Assembly (NCBI RefSeq): GCF_015207605.1 | Contig: NZ_JADEWO010000024.1 | Span: 28,336-92,335, forward strand | Reading direction: 5' to 3' | DNA length: 64,000 nt | From: Oculatella sp. LEGE 06141 | GTDB taxonomy: Bacteria; Cyanobacteriota; Cyanobacteriia; Elainellales; Elainellaceae | Part shown: positions 16,511 through 27,400 of the stretch, in pieces | How the letters are laid out: every line of letters begins with the position of its first letter | Numbering within the stretch: the first letter of the stretch is position 1 | Notes under the pieces: model-generated | Databases searched by the model: none | Told to the model about the DNA's origin: nothing | Seen by the model: the letters and a program-made list of their open reading frames with translations, nothing else | Position numbers and translations under genes: made by a program

Positions 16511-17335
16511 ATGGCATCCGCTAAATCATCAAAACCGACAAATCGCATTGTTTTGATCCTGGGTGGCAAAGGAGGAACTGGAAAAACCCTGTTTTGCCTT
16601 CTGACCTACTATTTTCTAATCAAGGATGGCCTAAACGTCATTGCCTATGACAGCGATGTGGAGAATCCGGAGTTTCATGAATATCATGCCTCATCCACTC
16701 ATCCTGTGCAGCTATTGAATTTCATGGAAGTCAGTGAAGCCAAAACATTCTTTACTGACCTGGCTACCAAAACTCCCGATGTAGCCCTATTCGACATGCC
16801 TGGAGCACATGGTCAGGACATGCGATCGCAGATTAAAAAGTTCGGCTTATTCAAGATTGCTGAGAAGTTAGGCTATCGGGTGACAATCGTGACTGTACTT
16901 AATAATGACTACAACACGATTAATAGTCTTGAGCTGATGATGGGTTTTTGTCAGGAGGAGGCCGACTACGTGGCAGTAAAAAACCAGCTATGGGCACAAG
17001 AGGAATCACCTTTTAAGCGATGGAACGAGTCACCAACTCGTACCCGATTTGTGGAACTCAACGGGATTGAAATAGAAATGCCCGTGCTCGACCGAAGCAC
17101 CTGTAGCGAATTGCATGAAGGGGCATACTCTTTCTTTCAATTGGATCAATTGAGCTTTGGTGATCAAATCCTGGTCGAGAGCTTTTTGGAAATGAGCGCT
17201 CCCCAGGTTGAGTTGGCTAGTCCTTATATAAGTTCCAAACGCAACGGTAAGGGTAAGAAAGCAACAGCTACAACAGTCACAACAGCCAGCAAGCCATTAG
17301 TCGCAGCAGTGGAGGAAATCGGTGAACAACAATGA
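16511..17335 (+). CDS. ParA/MinD-family ATPase (StbB/VirC1-like)
   Basis: 274 residues with the deviant Walker A motif GGKGGTGKT (residues 18-26), whose signature first lysine is K20, then YDSDVENPEF and VALFDMPGAHGQD in the A'/B positions. These ATPases position DNA or protein complexes in the cell: ParA in partition, StbB and VirC1 in delivery of transfer DNA. Its C-terminus after about residue 240 is basic and threonine-rich. It starts 2 bases after the StbA-like gene and overlaps the next gene by 14 bases, so all three form one operon. The relaxase and probable oriT lie on the other side of the operon's promoter, favouring a StbB-type role. Confidence 0.85.
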   Translation: MASAKSSKPTNRIVLILGGKGGTGKTLFCLLTYYFLIKDGLNVIAYDSDVENPEFHEYHASSTHPVQLLNFMEVSEAKTFFTDLATKTPDVALFDMPGAHGQDMRSQIKKFGLFKIAEKLGYRVTIVTVLNNDYNTINSLELMMGFCQEEADYVAVKNQLWAQEESPFKRWNESPTRTRFVELNGIEIEMPVLDRSTCSELHEGAYSFFQLDQLSFGDQILVESFLEMSAPQVELASPYISSKRNGKGKKATATTVTTASKPLVAAVEEIGEQQ

Positions 17336-17490
17336 CCATTCCAACGAGAGTGAATCCGATTGGAATGAGACTCTAGAAATGATGAAGAAATGGGTAAACG
17401 ACAATGACCCTTCCAACGAGGGTGAATCTCGTTGGAATGAGGCTCTAGAAAATTGGAGGAACTCGGTGAACAACAATAACCCTTCCAACG
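17322..17490 (+). repeat. Tandem repeats duplicating a gene start
   Basis: Units of about 70 bases (GACAATGACC...TTCCAACGAGGGTGAATC and kin) repeat two and a half times at the 5' end of the third operon gene. The unit includes the ribosome-binding site and GTG codon: intact at 17322, lost at the second unit (GTA), intact again at 17466. Confidence 0.7.
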
Positions 17491-18086
17491 GCTTTGTCTC
17501 ATATGCAACTGAGCTAGCTGAACTCAAAGAGTTAATCGGAAAGCTTTGGAAATCAACTGATGCTTTCAAACTTGCCTCCCAGGATGAACACAAACGAACC
17601 CAAGACCAATTAGCCCAATGGACACAAATCAATCTGAGATTGCTGGATCTGCTATCAGACAAGACATTAGAGACGCAGCGGCTAGCGGAGAACTTCGACA
17701 AGCTGAACATTTGCTTTTCCTCATTCAATCAGGAGTTGACGGAATTAGGATCGCAAATCGAAGCACTGAGCAGTGGCTTACAGCAATTGAATCCCAACAG
17801 TTTCAACGACAACTTCAAGGATCAGTCGATCCATCCAGACCGTTTACAGAAGTCGATCGCTCGGCTCGAAACTCAAATTCAAAAGGCAATGGAACTCCAA
17901 CCTACCCCCGTGGCAATGGAATGGAACTGGAGTAGACCTCTATCAACAATGAGTTTTGCTCTTACGTTTTCCGTTTTGATATTTCTGGGGTGGAATACCT
18001 TCAGCACAGAAACATCACTCTCCCACATTAAACAACGTGTGGAATGGAGTCTAATTAAACTTGAACGGTTAGAAAACAGCCAATAG
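17322..18086 (+). CDS. Coiled-coil membrane protein, third gene of the Stb-like operon
   Basis: 254 residues from GTG 17322, with GGAGGA just upstream, overlapping the ATPase gene by 14 bases. Residues 1-55 are two and a half tandem repeats of about 24 residues (NDxSNExESxWNExLE), encoded by ~70-base DNA repeats. An alternative in-frame GTG at 17466 has its own GGAGGA because the repeat unit copied the start region. Residues about 70-200 are predicted helical (LTELGSQIEALSSGLQQL), followed by one membrane helix near the C-terminus (MSFALTFSVLIFLGW) and a short tail. It may anchor the ATPase/DNA complex at the membrane; that is inference. Confidence 0.7.
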   Translation: MNNNDHSNESESDWNETLEMMKKWVNDNDPSNEGESRWNEALENWRNSVNNNNPSNGFVSYATELAELKELIGKLWKSTDAFKLASQDEHKRTQDQLAQWTQINLRLLDLLSDKTLETQRLAENFDKLNICFSSFNQELTELGSQIEALSSGLQQLNPNSFNDNFKDQSIHPDRLQKSIARLETQIQKAMELQPTPVAMEWNWSRPLSTMSFALTFSVLIFLGWNTFSTETSLSHIKQRVEWSLIKLERLENSQ

Positions 18087-18495
18087 CAAAGGCATTGAGA
18101 CAATTGACCTAGAGTTGAATTGCTTCAGGATAGTGATGACCGTGGCGATCGGGTGACGATCGCCTAACGTTTCAGCAATCTTGAATAGTTGCCTTTAAAC
18201 AATTAATTGTCCAAAGCTTATTGCCTCCATCTCCGCTCTTTAAACAATTAATTGTCCAAAGTTTGCATAATATCCGTTCGCTCATCCGATAAATAAGTAT
18301 GGTTCCTGATTATTTTCCCCTACCATTGCAGTGGTAGGGGTTTTTGTCCTTCTTGGACACTAATTCCTTAAAACTGATCAAATAATGCTTCTAGACAAAT
18401 AATGCTTTAAAAAACTGTCGAGTTCCTAAGCCATTCGTCAACCAAGACACTAATCTGCGAATGGCGAACTGGACATTAATTCTTTAAAACTTTAG
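18087..18495. other. Intergenic region with interspersed 24-bp repeats and a terminator
   Basis: CTTTAAACAATTAATTGTCCAAAG occurs exactly at 18193-18216 and 18238-18261 (45-base spacing). Two degenerate inverted copies follow (TTGGACACTAATTCCTTAAAAC near 18353 and TGGACATTAATTCTTTAAAAC near 18469). A TTTGCATAAT promoter-like motif lies at 18262-18271. The repeats could bind a plasmid protein such as the StbA-like pair or serve as a partition site. Confidence 0.5.
18317..18345 (+). terminator. Rho-independent terminator of the Stb-like operon
   Basis: CCCCTACCA and TGGTAGGGG pair perfectly (9 bp) around a 6-base loop and are followed by TTTTTG. It faces rightward after the three-gene operon. 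Confidence 0.85.
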
Positions 18496-19395
18496 TCAGC
18501 CCATTGTCCATATCTTGAGCATCCCTTTAGTCCCAGCAGAAATTAGGAAGCCTGGTTCCTTCTGGTTGAGGATGAGTTCAAGAATTTCACTCGGCTCATT
18601 GAGAGTGTACTGTTCCATCTTTGTTTGTAAGTCCCATAGCTTAATCGTTTTGTCTTTACTGCCACTGACCATGACGAGCCTTTGTCCATTTGAACTAAAA
18701 GCAAGGCTTCTAACTACATCCGTATGGCCTTGGAATGTTCCAACCCACGCCCCGGTTATGGCATTCCAAAAGTGAATAGCACCATTAACGTGCCCAGTGG
18801 CGATCGCCCTGCCGTTGGGTGTGATAGCGATCGCATCAATCGGGCCATATCTTGTTTCGATCCGTGATATCCGTATCCATTGCCCAAGGGTAGGATTCGA
18901 GTTCCAAATCTGAAGAACACTAAGGTAGGCTCCTATCAGTACATCGCCCCTGGCGCTGAAGGCTAACTTTCTGCAACCGAGGGATGATTCCCCCAAGCTT
19001 TCTTGCTCCAGCGTGACTAGATTCCAAAGATAGGTGTTGCCGCCTTGTGTCCCACAGGCAAGCGTTTGACCATCCGGGCTAAAGCAAACAGAGGCTGCTT
19101 GTGGTTCCATATCTGGAGTATCAATCTCAAATAGGTGTTGTCGCGCTACTGTGTCAACGCCCCATAGCGCGACTGTTTTATCCCGATTTCCACAGGCAAG
19201 CATTTGACCATCCGGGCTAAATGCTAAGCAAGTAACGGCACTGTGCCCCATGAGAACCTGCTTTATCGTGCCTGTGGCAGTATCCCAGATCCGTATCGTT
19301 CGATCCCAACCACCACTGGCTAACGTCTGCCCATCCGGACTGATCGCGATCGACGTAACAACTGGGTGGGACATCGTTTTAAGCAAATGGATCAT
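18496..19395 (-). CDS. WD40-repeat protein
   Basis: 299 residues made almost wholly of WD40 repeats: recurring SPDGQTLASG and W-D or L-W-G/N ends (TIRIWDTATG, TVALWGVD, TIKLWDLQTK), about six to seven blades, enough for one beta-propeller. No enzymatic or membrane segment is seen. Its start overlaps the stop of the upstream 651-residue gene by 4 bases (ATGA type), so it is translationally coupled and probably binds that protein. Cyanobacterial WD40 proteins act as scaffolds and are often fused to or paired with signalling or conflict effectors. Confidence 0.88.
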   Translation of the reverse strand: MIHLLKTMSHPVVTSIAISPDGQTLASGGWDRTIRIWDTATGTIKQVLMGHSAVTCLAFSPDGQMLACGNRDKTVALWGVDTVARQHLFEIDTPDMEPQAASVCFSPDGQTLACGTQGGNTYLWNLVTLEQESLGESSLGCRKLAFSARGDVLIGAYLSVLQIWNSNPTLGQWIRISRIETRYGPIDAIAITPNGRAIATGHVNGAIHFWNAITGAWVGTFQGHTDVVRSLAFSSNGQRLVMVSGSKDKTIKLWDLQTKMEQYTLNEPSEILELILNQKEPGFLISAGTKGMLKIWTMG

Positions 19396-21347
19396 TCTAT
19401 CTCGTGACCTTGTGAGTTAGACCGGGTTCTCTGACGAGCGATCGTTGAAGTCATCGCCTGCCATTTGATCAGGTCTTGCGTCGTCAATCCTGCCGCTAAG
19501 CAGAGACGTTTCCGCTGCAAATCATACCGTATCAGCATTTGTTGGGCTTCACTATTACTGATTTCCAGGATGCCCTGCTCTTGCCTGACATTGTAATTGT
19601 GTCTCTTCAGTAGCGTCAGCCCCAACTGCGCTTCTGTGCGACTGTGATCGAGGAACTGATTCGCCAGCGGATAGATGCTGGTTGCGATCGCGTTTTGTTC
19701 TGAGATATAGCCCTGAACATCTCGATAAATATTAATTTGTAAATTTAGAATGATGTCTTTCAACTCGTGCGTCGTGCTTCCAAAGATTGAAGGATTAGAG
19801 GTTGCAATTGCTGCTGCTTGTTGGTCTTTTTTCGCTTCGCTTAATTGGCTATATTTCAAACTTAAAATTTGGTTTACTAATGGATTTGTTGCTCTTAATT
19901 GCTTCGATATATCCTGGCTTGGAGATTGGCCTTGTGTTTGATAGTTGATAGTTTGAGCCGCTTTTATTAGACGATCAAGATACTTTGCTGTCTTCCTTAA
20001 AGCTGTGCCAAATTCGCCTTGGTTTTGTTGTATCTGTGCGCCGATGAAAGCCGTCTGCTCCAGGATAGAGGCTTGATATTGAAGCGGAGATAATTCAACT
20101 CCCAATCCCAATTGCTGATTGAGCACAACTTGCTCAACGGCTCCAGGGGTCATGTAGGCTTCATTTGCAAAAAATAGAGCTTTGCTTTGTAAACCATGAA
20201 TTTCTTTTTTTATTGCGTGTTTGTCTATATGTGGCTGCTCTAATAAATCAAAGCGATCGCTAATTTCTTCTAAATAGTCTAGATAAAGCTGATTGCTAGC
20301 TATTTGTTCAATGATTGAGTTGTCTCTATCCGGATAGTGCGATCGCAATTCATCAACTTTGTGGAGTCCTTTTTGAGTCAACTCTTGATGGATGTTTTCT
20401 GCTGCTTGGCATCGCTGGATAGTAAGTTTACGAGTCGTTTCTAACTTCTGTGTTTGAGTGAGCGTCTGCTTAATCAAAGGCCAGTCTGTTTGAAACGAGT
20501 TCTTGAGTGCTACAAGTGCCATAACAATCGCAATTTCGTCAAACGCCCCACCCGTACCGTAGTTATCCTTGCTACTTTGATATTGCTGCCGCACTACATC
20601 TCGCAGATCCCGTTGCAAATCAGCAACTCGGCTGACAACAGGGATAAAATTGTTGGCTTCAATTGGGGCAAGGCTGGTTTTTACGATTGTTTCTTGTGCA
20701 TTAATGCCAGCCACAAGGTCATTAATTTGCCTGGTTTGCTCAACTGACGGATACCATCCTTCCGTTTTAATATCCTCCAATAGGCGTGATAAGCGATTGA
20801 CGCAACTAAGCTTCAGTCCATCTCCTTTAAAGGCTTCTGGTCTGAGATGTCCTGTTGTGTAAGCATTCGCATCAAATTTAATCCCAGGTGGCTTTCCCCA
20901 TTCTTGATAAAGATAGTCGTAAAACGCTCGAACGGCTGAAAGTTCAAGTTTCTTATTTTCAGTCTGAGAATAGAATGTCACGTCATAGTCTGATGACAAG
21001 GTATTGCTCCCAGCCACAATCATCCCTGCTGGGGGCAAGTCTAACAATATGCCAGAGTGCTCGGTCAGCAGGGTTCTAATTCCCTGGAGATCTCCGAGAA
21101 TCGTTGTTGTTGCCTGAGCAATGATTTCGTCTCTGAACTGCAAAAAACGAGACATCAATTCAGGAAACTCTAAGTAGTTCTTCTTGATTTCCTCCCAGCT
21201 CTGACTGGCTTGAATGAGCTGAGCCAACTCAATGTCATCTAATCGACCTTGAGAAATCGCGTGGATTTCACCCGGTGCCAGAGCTTTGCTCAAGGCTTTG
21301 GAAAGGTGCTGCCCTAAATCTGAATTCACAAGAGAACATAGCCTCAA
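19392..21347 (-). CDS. Large hypothetical protein with possible nucleotidyltransferase-like motif
   Basis: Up to 651 residues; the leftmost-possible start is TTG 21347, but GTG at 21329 is equally plausible. Not recognised as a family. Near residue 110-125 is AGSNTLSSDYDVTF, which fits the G-S...D-x-D signature of the nucleotidyltransferase fold. Much of the rest (about 170-560) is long helical, glutamine-rich sequence. No membrane helix or signal peptide. It is coupled to the WD40 gene downstream, and is divergent from the giant helicase gene with only 130 bases between. A toxin/effector plus propeller partner is one possible reading, but the motif spacing is unusual and the assignment is weak. 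Confidence 0.6.
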   Translation of the reverse strand: MRLCSLVNSDLGQHLSKALSKALAPGEIHAISQGRLDDIELAQLIQASQSWEEIKKNYLEFPELMSRFLQFRDEIIAQATTTILGDLQGIRTLLTEHSGILLDLPPAGMIVAGSNTLSSDYDVTFYSQTENKKLELSAVRAFYDYLYQEWGKPPGIKFDANAYTTGHLRPEAFKGDGLKLSCVNRLSRLLEDIKTEGWYPSVEQTRQINDLVAGINAQETIVKTSLAPIEANNFIPVVSRVADLQRDLRDVVRQQYQSSKDNYGTGGAFDEIAIVMALVALKNSFQTDWPLIKQTLTQTQKLETTRKLTIQRCQAAENIHQELTQKGLHKVDELRSHYPDRDNSIIEQIASNQLYLDYLEEISDRFDLLEQPHIDKHAIKKEIHGLQSKALFFANEAYMTPGAVEQVVLNQQLGLGVELSPLQYQASILEQTAFIGAQIQQNQGEFGTALRKTAKYLDRLIKAAQTINYQTQGQSPSQDISKQLRATNPLVNQILSLKYSQLSEAKKDQQAAAIATSNPSIFGSTTHELKDIILNLQINIYRDVQGYISEQNAIATSIYPLANQFLDHSRTEAQLGLTLLKRHNYNVRQEQGILEISNSEAQQMLIRYDLQRKRLCLAAGLTTQDLIKWQAMTSTIARQRTRSNSQGHEIE

Positions 21348-21396
21348 TTAAGAAGGAGTGCGATCGCCCCTACTGATATGTCGTTTGAGTCTGAAA

Positions 21397-21434
21397 AATT
21401 ATGCATAACTACAAAAAAAAGTTTTTTGCATAAA
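21397..21434. promoter_or_regulatory. Divergent promoter motifs between the unknown gene and the helicase gene
   Basis: TATGCATAATTTTT on the minus strand (21409-21396) and TTTTGCATAAA on the plus strand (21424-21434) flank an A8 tract. They share the TTGCATAAT core found before several other genes in the window and are placed to drive the two divergent units. Confidence 0.45.
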
Positions 21435-21478
21435 TTAGTGGCTGAAAACAGATGAAAGAGTAAGGGCAATATTGGGGC

Positions 21479-24400
21479 TTGTCAGTGAATTCAGAGCAAC
21501 GACAGAAACTCATCCAGATTTACGCTGATCATTTATCATCTGGTCAGCGTTTTTCAACGATTATTGAAGCCCGAAAGCTAGCCCAACCAGTTCTAGGCCA
21601 GCGTGTGGAATCGGGCACCCCGATGGCTAAATGGGTGGATGAGGTGGTTGAATCTGCTGTCGTGCGGACAGCTCAAGGGATAGTTCGCCACGCTCAGAAC
21701 TCCTACCAAGCCTATGATCAGTTGGTTGACTTGCTAGAGCGGCAACCATCGCTCAACGTTCGCAGTTCAACCAGTGTTTTACAGCAGGCTTACAGTACAC
21801 CTGTACCTATTTCCTATCTTGGCTCAGTCCTGGCAGGGCTATCCCCACAGCACACAGTCTATGAACCAGCGGCTGGACATGGAGCGCTGTTGCTCAACTG
21901 TGATCCAGCCAAGGCAACCGTTAACGAGCTAAATCCAGACCGAGCCGCCGATCTACGGGCACAAGGCTATGAGGTCACCGAGCATGATGCTGCACTATAT
22001 CAGCCCACTACCAAACATGATGTGATCATTGCCAACCCGCCGTTTGGTCGTGTACGTGGTTCTGATGGTAGACCCCGCCACTTTGAAATGACGGGAAGCC
22101 GCAGAAGCACCAGCCAAATCGACCAGGCGATCGCCTTCAAAGCGCTGGATGCAATGAAGGATGACGGTCGAGGTGTCCTAATCTTAGGCGGCAAGCTAAC
22201 GGATGATGAATCGACTCGAAGCGAAGCCTATAACACTCTGGAAAGCCGCTCCTTCTTCAAAGCGCTCTACGATCAGTATCGCGTTGTTGAGCACATCACC
22301 GTCTGGGGTGCGCTTTATCGCAAGCAAGGGGCAGGCTTTCCCATTGATTTGATTGTCGTCCACGGACGGGGAAAATCATCCTTAAGCCTACCAGCGGCAG
22401 ACGTGCCCCCCATTTATAAATCATTTAGTGAACTGAAGGAACTTCTACCCTATGTCGAATACCAGCGATCGCCGTCCGTTGAACTTCCCCCAGTACGGTT
22501 CATTCCAGGACGTTTGGATGCCGAAACCAGAGGGCGACCAGGCGCTGTTTCTAGTGAGGATTCCCCCCGACTTGATGCAGATGGACTGGCAGACCTATCT
22601 AGCGTTGATGCGATCGCGCCTGCAATTTCTGATTTTGAGCTGGATGAATCAGCCGGGAGGAAGTCAGGTGGCGACACACGAGTTGATGACGGCAGCGCTC
22701 AACCAACTGGAGGGGGGAGAACCGCCGAGTCTATTCGTGACGAATCAGATTCGGACTCCAGTACCCCTAACACTTTGGGCTTGGAGTTGGGCGGAGAGGC
22801 TAATAGACGAGGATCGAACGTGGATCGGGATGTACTGGGAAGAGAACAGCGAGATCGAGTACCCATGCCCGATTCAACGCCCAACCGAGATGAGCGATCG
22901 CCAAGAGCTGATGGAACTCCACGACATCATCACGCTGGAGAACTGGCTCGGATGCCTGATGACGAACGACTCGAACTGATATCCCCTGAACTTCAGCAAC
23001 CTCAAGGAGGAGTCCTAATGGAAGGTAGAGAAGAGAGAAATGTCCTTTATATCCCTCGTAGTAATGGGCGATCGCCCGGAACCCTAATCCCGTCCAACAT
23101 GGAAACAGCGGCTCAACGGGCACTGGATCGAGTGGAGCGACGACGAGGGGATATTGACCAATTTGTGCAAGACCGATTGGGCTATACCTCCAGGGAACAG
23201 TTGCACGGCGTTTTGTATGCAGAGCAGATTGACTCGCTGGCGCTCTCGTTTGATCAGCAGGAGCGAGGGATGGGCTTCCTCAACGCTGACCAAACAGGTA
23301 ACGGCAAAGGACGCTTTGGTGCTGCCAGCATTATTGATGCTAAGCGCAGAGGCTATATTCCGGTGTTCGTCACCCAAAAGCCCAATCTGTACAACGCCAT
23401 GCTCACTGACTTGACAGATATTGGCTTCCCTGGAATTACGCCGTTTGTCACCAACAATAACCTCACCCTGGATTTAGATGATGGGCGACAAATTAAAACG
23501 TATGCCAATGCAGATCAAGAATTAGCTATGTTGACGGTGGCGCAGGAGGGGTTAGGGGCTTACGATGCCATCTTCACCACCTATGACCAGCTCCAGACGC
23601 TTAAATCACAGGAACCGTATCGTCGGCACTTCCTTAGAACGATTGCCCCTCGTGCTGTTTTTATCTTCGATGAAGCTCATGAAGCAGGCGGCTCAACAAA
23701 TGACCAGTCTTGGAAGAAACGGGATGCGGCCCCCAATCGAGCTGAATTTGTTCGTTCATTAGTGAACCAAGCGGCTGGAGTGGTGTTCATGTCAGCCACG
23801 GCGACTAAAGAACCTGCTGTGATGGATCTCTATGCTCGTCGCACGGAGGCGGTCAATTTTGTCGATCTTGGTAGCTTGAAAAGTAGCTTGAAAAGTGGTG
23901 GGATTCCCATCCAGCAATATGCTGCCGTTAAATTTGTCGCAGCAGGGCATATTCTCAGGCGTGAACGATCATTCGAGGGGATCTCGTTTGAAGCTCGCAA
24001 AGTTCCGGTGGATCGCGATGTTGCTGATGGAATTTCAGCCATCATGCGATCGATCGCCCAATTCGATAAGGAAAAAGATAAAGCGTTAGCTGATTTAGAA
24101 AAAGAGCATAAGAAGGAAGCCAAGAAGCTAAGTATTGATAACTCGGTTGGGGCCGCAGGCATCCAGAGTACTAATTTCACCTCATTGATGCACAATGCCA
24201 TCGATCAGGCGTTGCTGGCTCAGAAGGCTGAAGCTACAGTGCAAGATGCAATTCAAGCAATGAAGCGGGATCAGAAACCGATTATTGCCCTGGCTTCTAC
24301 AATGGATTCCTTTATTGATTGGTATGCCAAGGAAAACAACTTAGAACCAGGAGACCTCGTTGACATCTCATTTACTGATGTATTGGATCGTTATCTGGAG

Positions 24401-27400
24401 CGATCGCGAGAGTATTTGATTGCTGACCATGATGGGCTAATAAGCCGTGAGCGCCTGACGGATGGCGACTTAGGGTTGGAAGGCGTTGAAGCTTACGAGA
24501 TGGCTAAAGAGCTGATTGAAACGACGGATCTGTCAGCCATTCCCCTTAGCCCAATTGATTACATCAAATGGCGATTGAGTCAGGAAGGCGTAACCGTTGA
24601 TGAAATCACGGGACGACAAAACATCCTGGAGTATGATTCTCAAGGCAAACAACGGTATGCGAAGCGCTCAGCGGCGGAAAGTAAACCTCGCAACAAGGTT
24701 AAAATCGTCAATCGATTCAATGACGGTTCTTTAGATGTTGTGCTGCTCAACCGCAGTGGAGCCACGGGTATTAGCCTCCATGCGTCTGAGAAATTCCAGG
24801 ATCAACGGCAACGATACATGATTGTGGCTCAGGCTGAACGAGACATCAACCAGGCCATGCAAATGTTTGGTCGCGTCAATCGATTCGGGCAAGTCGTTGA
24901 ACCTCAATTTGTTTTATTAGCCAGTGACTTACCTGCTGAAAAACGATTGGGGGCAATTCTATCGAAGAAAATGGCGAGTCTCAACGCAAACACAACAGCC
25001 TCCCGTGACTCAGATTTATCTCCTTCTGATGTGATTGACTTCATGAATGAAATTGGAGAGGAGATTATTGCAGAGTTGCTAGAGGGAGATCCAGGATTGG
25101 AAGCAAAGCTGTCATTTCCATCTCGGAATCTTCAAGGTGAGTCTTCTGTTGAGTTAATTAGTCGGGTTACGGGACGGATTCCGCTGCTGGCGATCGCAGA
25201 GCAGGAAGAACTGTATCAACTGATTGAGTCAGAAGTAACGGACTTAATTCAGCAGAAAGAAGCATTAGGGGAAAACCCGTTGCAAGCAGGCCAACTGAAT
25301 TTAGATGCTCGCACCGTTGGCCGGATGGAGGTGATTAAAGGCGAGGGATCTGGCGAGTTTGGTGGTTCGGTTTATTTGGAAGTGGTGGATGCCAGGGTTC
25401 CGGTTAAGCCTCCCACCCAACTTGATGTCATCAAGTTGGTTCGTGAGAGTTTGGAGCTTGCCCCAGTGAGCACCGTTGATGAGCATCGCTTTCAGGAGGT
25501 TGCGGCTGTTGCTAAACAATGGGGACTGGCTCAATACGATCAGGTGGTTCAACAGGCTGAAGCATATAAGCAACAAGCACTCAAGGGCAAAAGCGATCCA
25601 GAGATAGAGCGACGGCTGCATGATCGCATCACTGCTCAACTGACCCACATCGGGATGGTATTGGAGCGATTCCCACCAGGAACCCCTATCCGGGTTGAGT
25701 CACCGCAGGGACAGATTAGCGATGGGGTGATCACGCGCATTTCCCCAAAAGGGCATAAAGGTAGTCCTGCTGCTCCAACCAATTGGCGAGTTCACATTCT
25801 GACGGCTCAGGCGCAAAGCCTTCAAATTCCCCTATCCAAATTCAATACAGGCCGAACCTCAGCGGTGTCGGTTGCCGTTCAAGAGAAGATTTGGAACGGT
25901 ACCCCCGTTTATCGAACATTCGATGATCGCCAAAGTGAACGACGCACGACTCGGCAAATCTTCACAGGCGACTTGCTAAAAGCCCATGAACAGTACGCTA
26001 ACGGACGATTCATCAACTACACCGATAACAAGGGCATGGTGCGACAGGGCTTGATTATGCCTGCCAGTTTTGATATTGAGCAGGACTTGAGGCAAAAACC
26101 TGTACGAGTACCAACCCCTGATTTGGCTAAGGCCATTTTGAATGAGGTCACTAAAAAACGAGGAACACTCCAGGATAAGGATAAAACGTTAGCCCTTAAA
26201 GTTGAGTCGGTTTCTTTGTTTAGTGATGGGCCACCGAAAGGGTATATCATCCAAACGCCAAAAGCCTCCAGTGTGGGCGGAAAGTATTTTCTCAACGAGG
26301 CTCTGCAAGAAGCTGTCGGGAACGAGTTTATTTCTATCAGCGATCGCATGGAGGTGAAGTTTACAGCCGATCGGCTAGACGCTGTACTGAACGTTTTGAT
26401 GACAGAGATGGAGGCTGAACTCTATGTGCATGATGATTTCAAACAACTGGTTCGAGATTATCTAGGGGCCGAGATGCCGACGCTAGAAATCATTGAGGAA
26501 ATGGAGAAAGAACCGTATGTTCCCTATGTGCCTGAACCCTCACAGCTCGATATCTCTCGATTAGAAGCCGTCTATGAGAAGCGATCGCTCCATCCAACTC
26601 TTGAAGCTCATCTAAAAACCATTTCGGAAGGAGAGTGGGATGATTTAGCGGCTGAATCAGGGCAAGCCAGCGAACCCTTCCGTCGAGAACTTGACCAAAT
26701 CCTGGAGCAGATTTCAGACCAGCTTTACGAAAACGTTCCACTTGAGTCGGCAGTGCAGAAGGTATTCAACAACAGGAAACGGTCAACGTTGAGTGATATC
26801 CCTGAAAGACTGCTCCAGAGGCAAGCCCCTCAACCAACGGAGCCAAGCGCCACACCACAACCCAATGAACCCAAACCACCAACCGAACCACAACCATCGA
26901 CACCCTCTATTCAAGTGGAATCGGTTGAAAGTGAACCGGAACCCGTAGTGGTAAGCGATCGCCTCTCTGTGTTGCCCTCTCGGTCACAGCGAGGAGGCGT
27001 AGAGCGATCGGTGGCTAAATTCTTGGCTGATGCAGGCATCTCTGAAACGATTATGGAGGGAGAAAGCTTTCATTTATCCATTGAAAATGAGCCATACATT
27101 CCGCTGGTGGTCGAACGGCATTCAGTGGGTGAGGATAAACATTTGCTCTATTTGACTCATTACTTAGAAAGTCATGGAGATAAATACATTGATACCGAGA
27201 TGGTTCTGAAGATTCAGAACGGGTTTCTCTCGTTTCAAGAAACGGCTGTGCAGAATCCTGTTCATGGAGGAGAGAGTCGTACCCCCGATCGCACGTTTGC
27301 TCTGATTTTTGCTAGAAACATCTCGAAGCAAGGGTTTGCATCGGCAGCACGGGAGGCGATCGCTGCTGTGCCTGTAGAGGTTGTAGCGGCATCCACAGAG

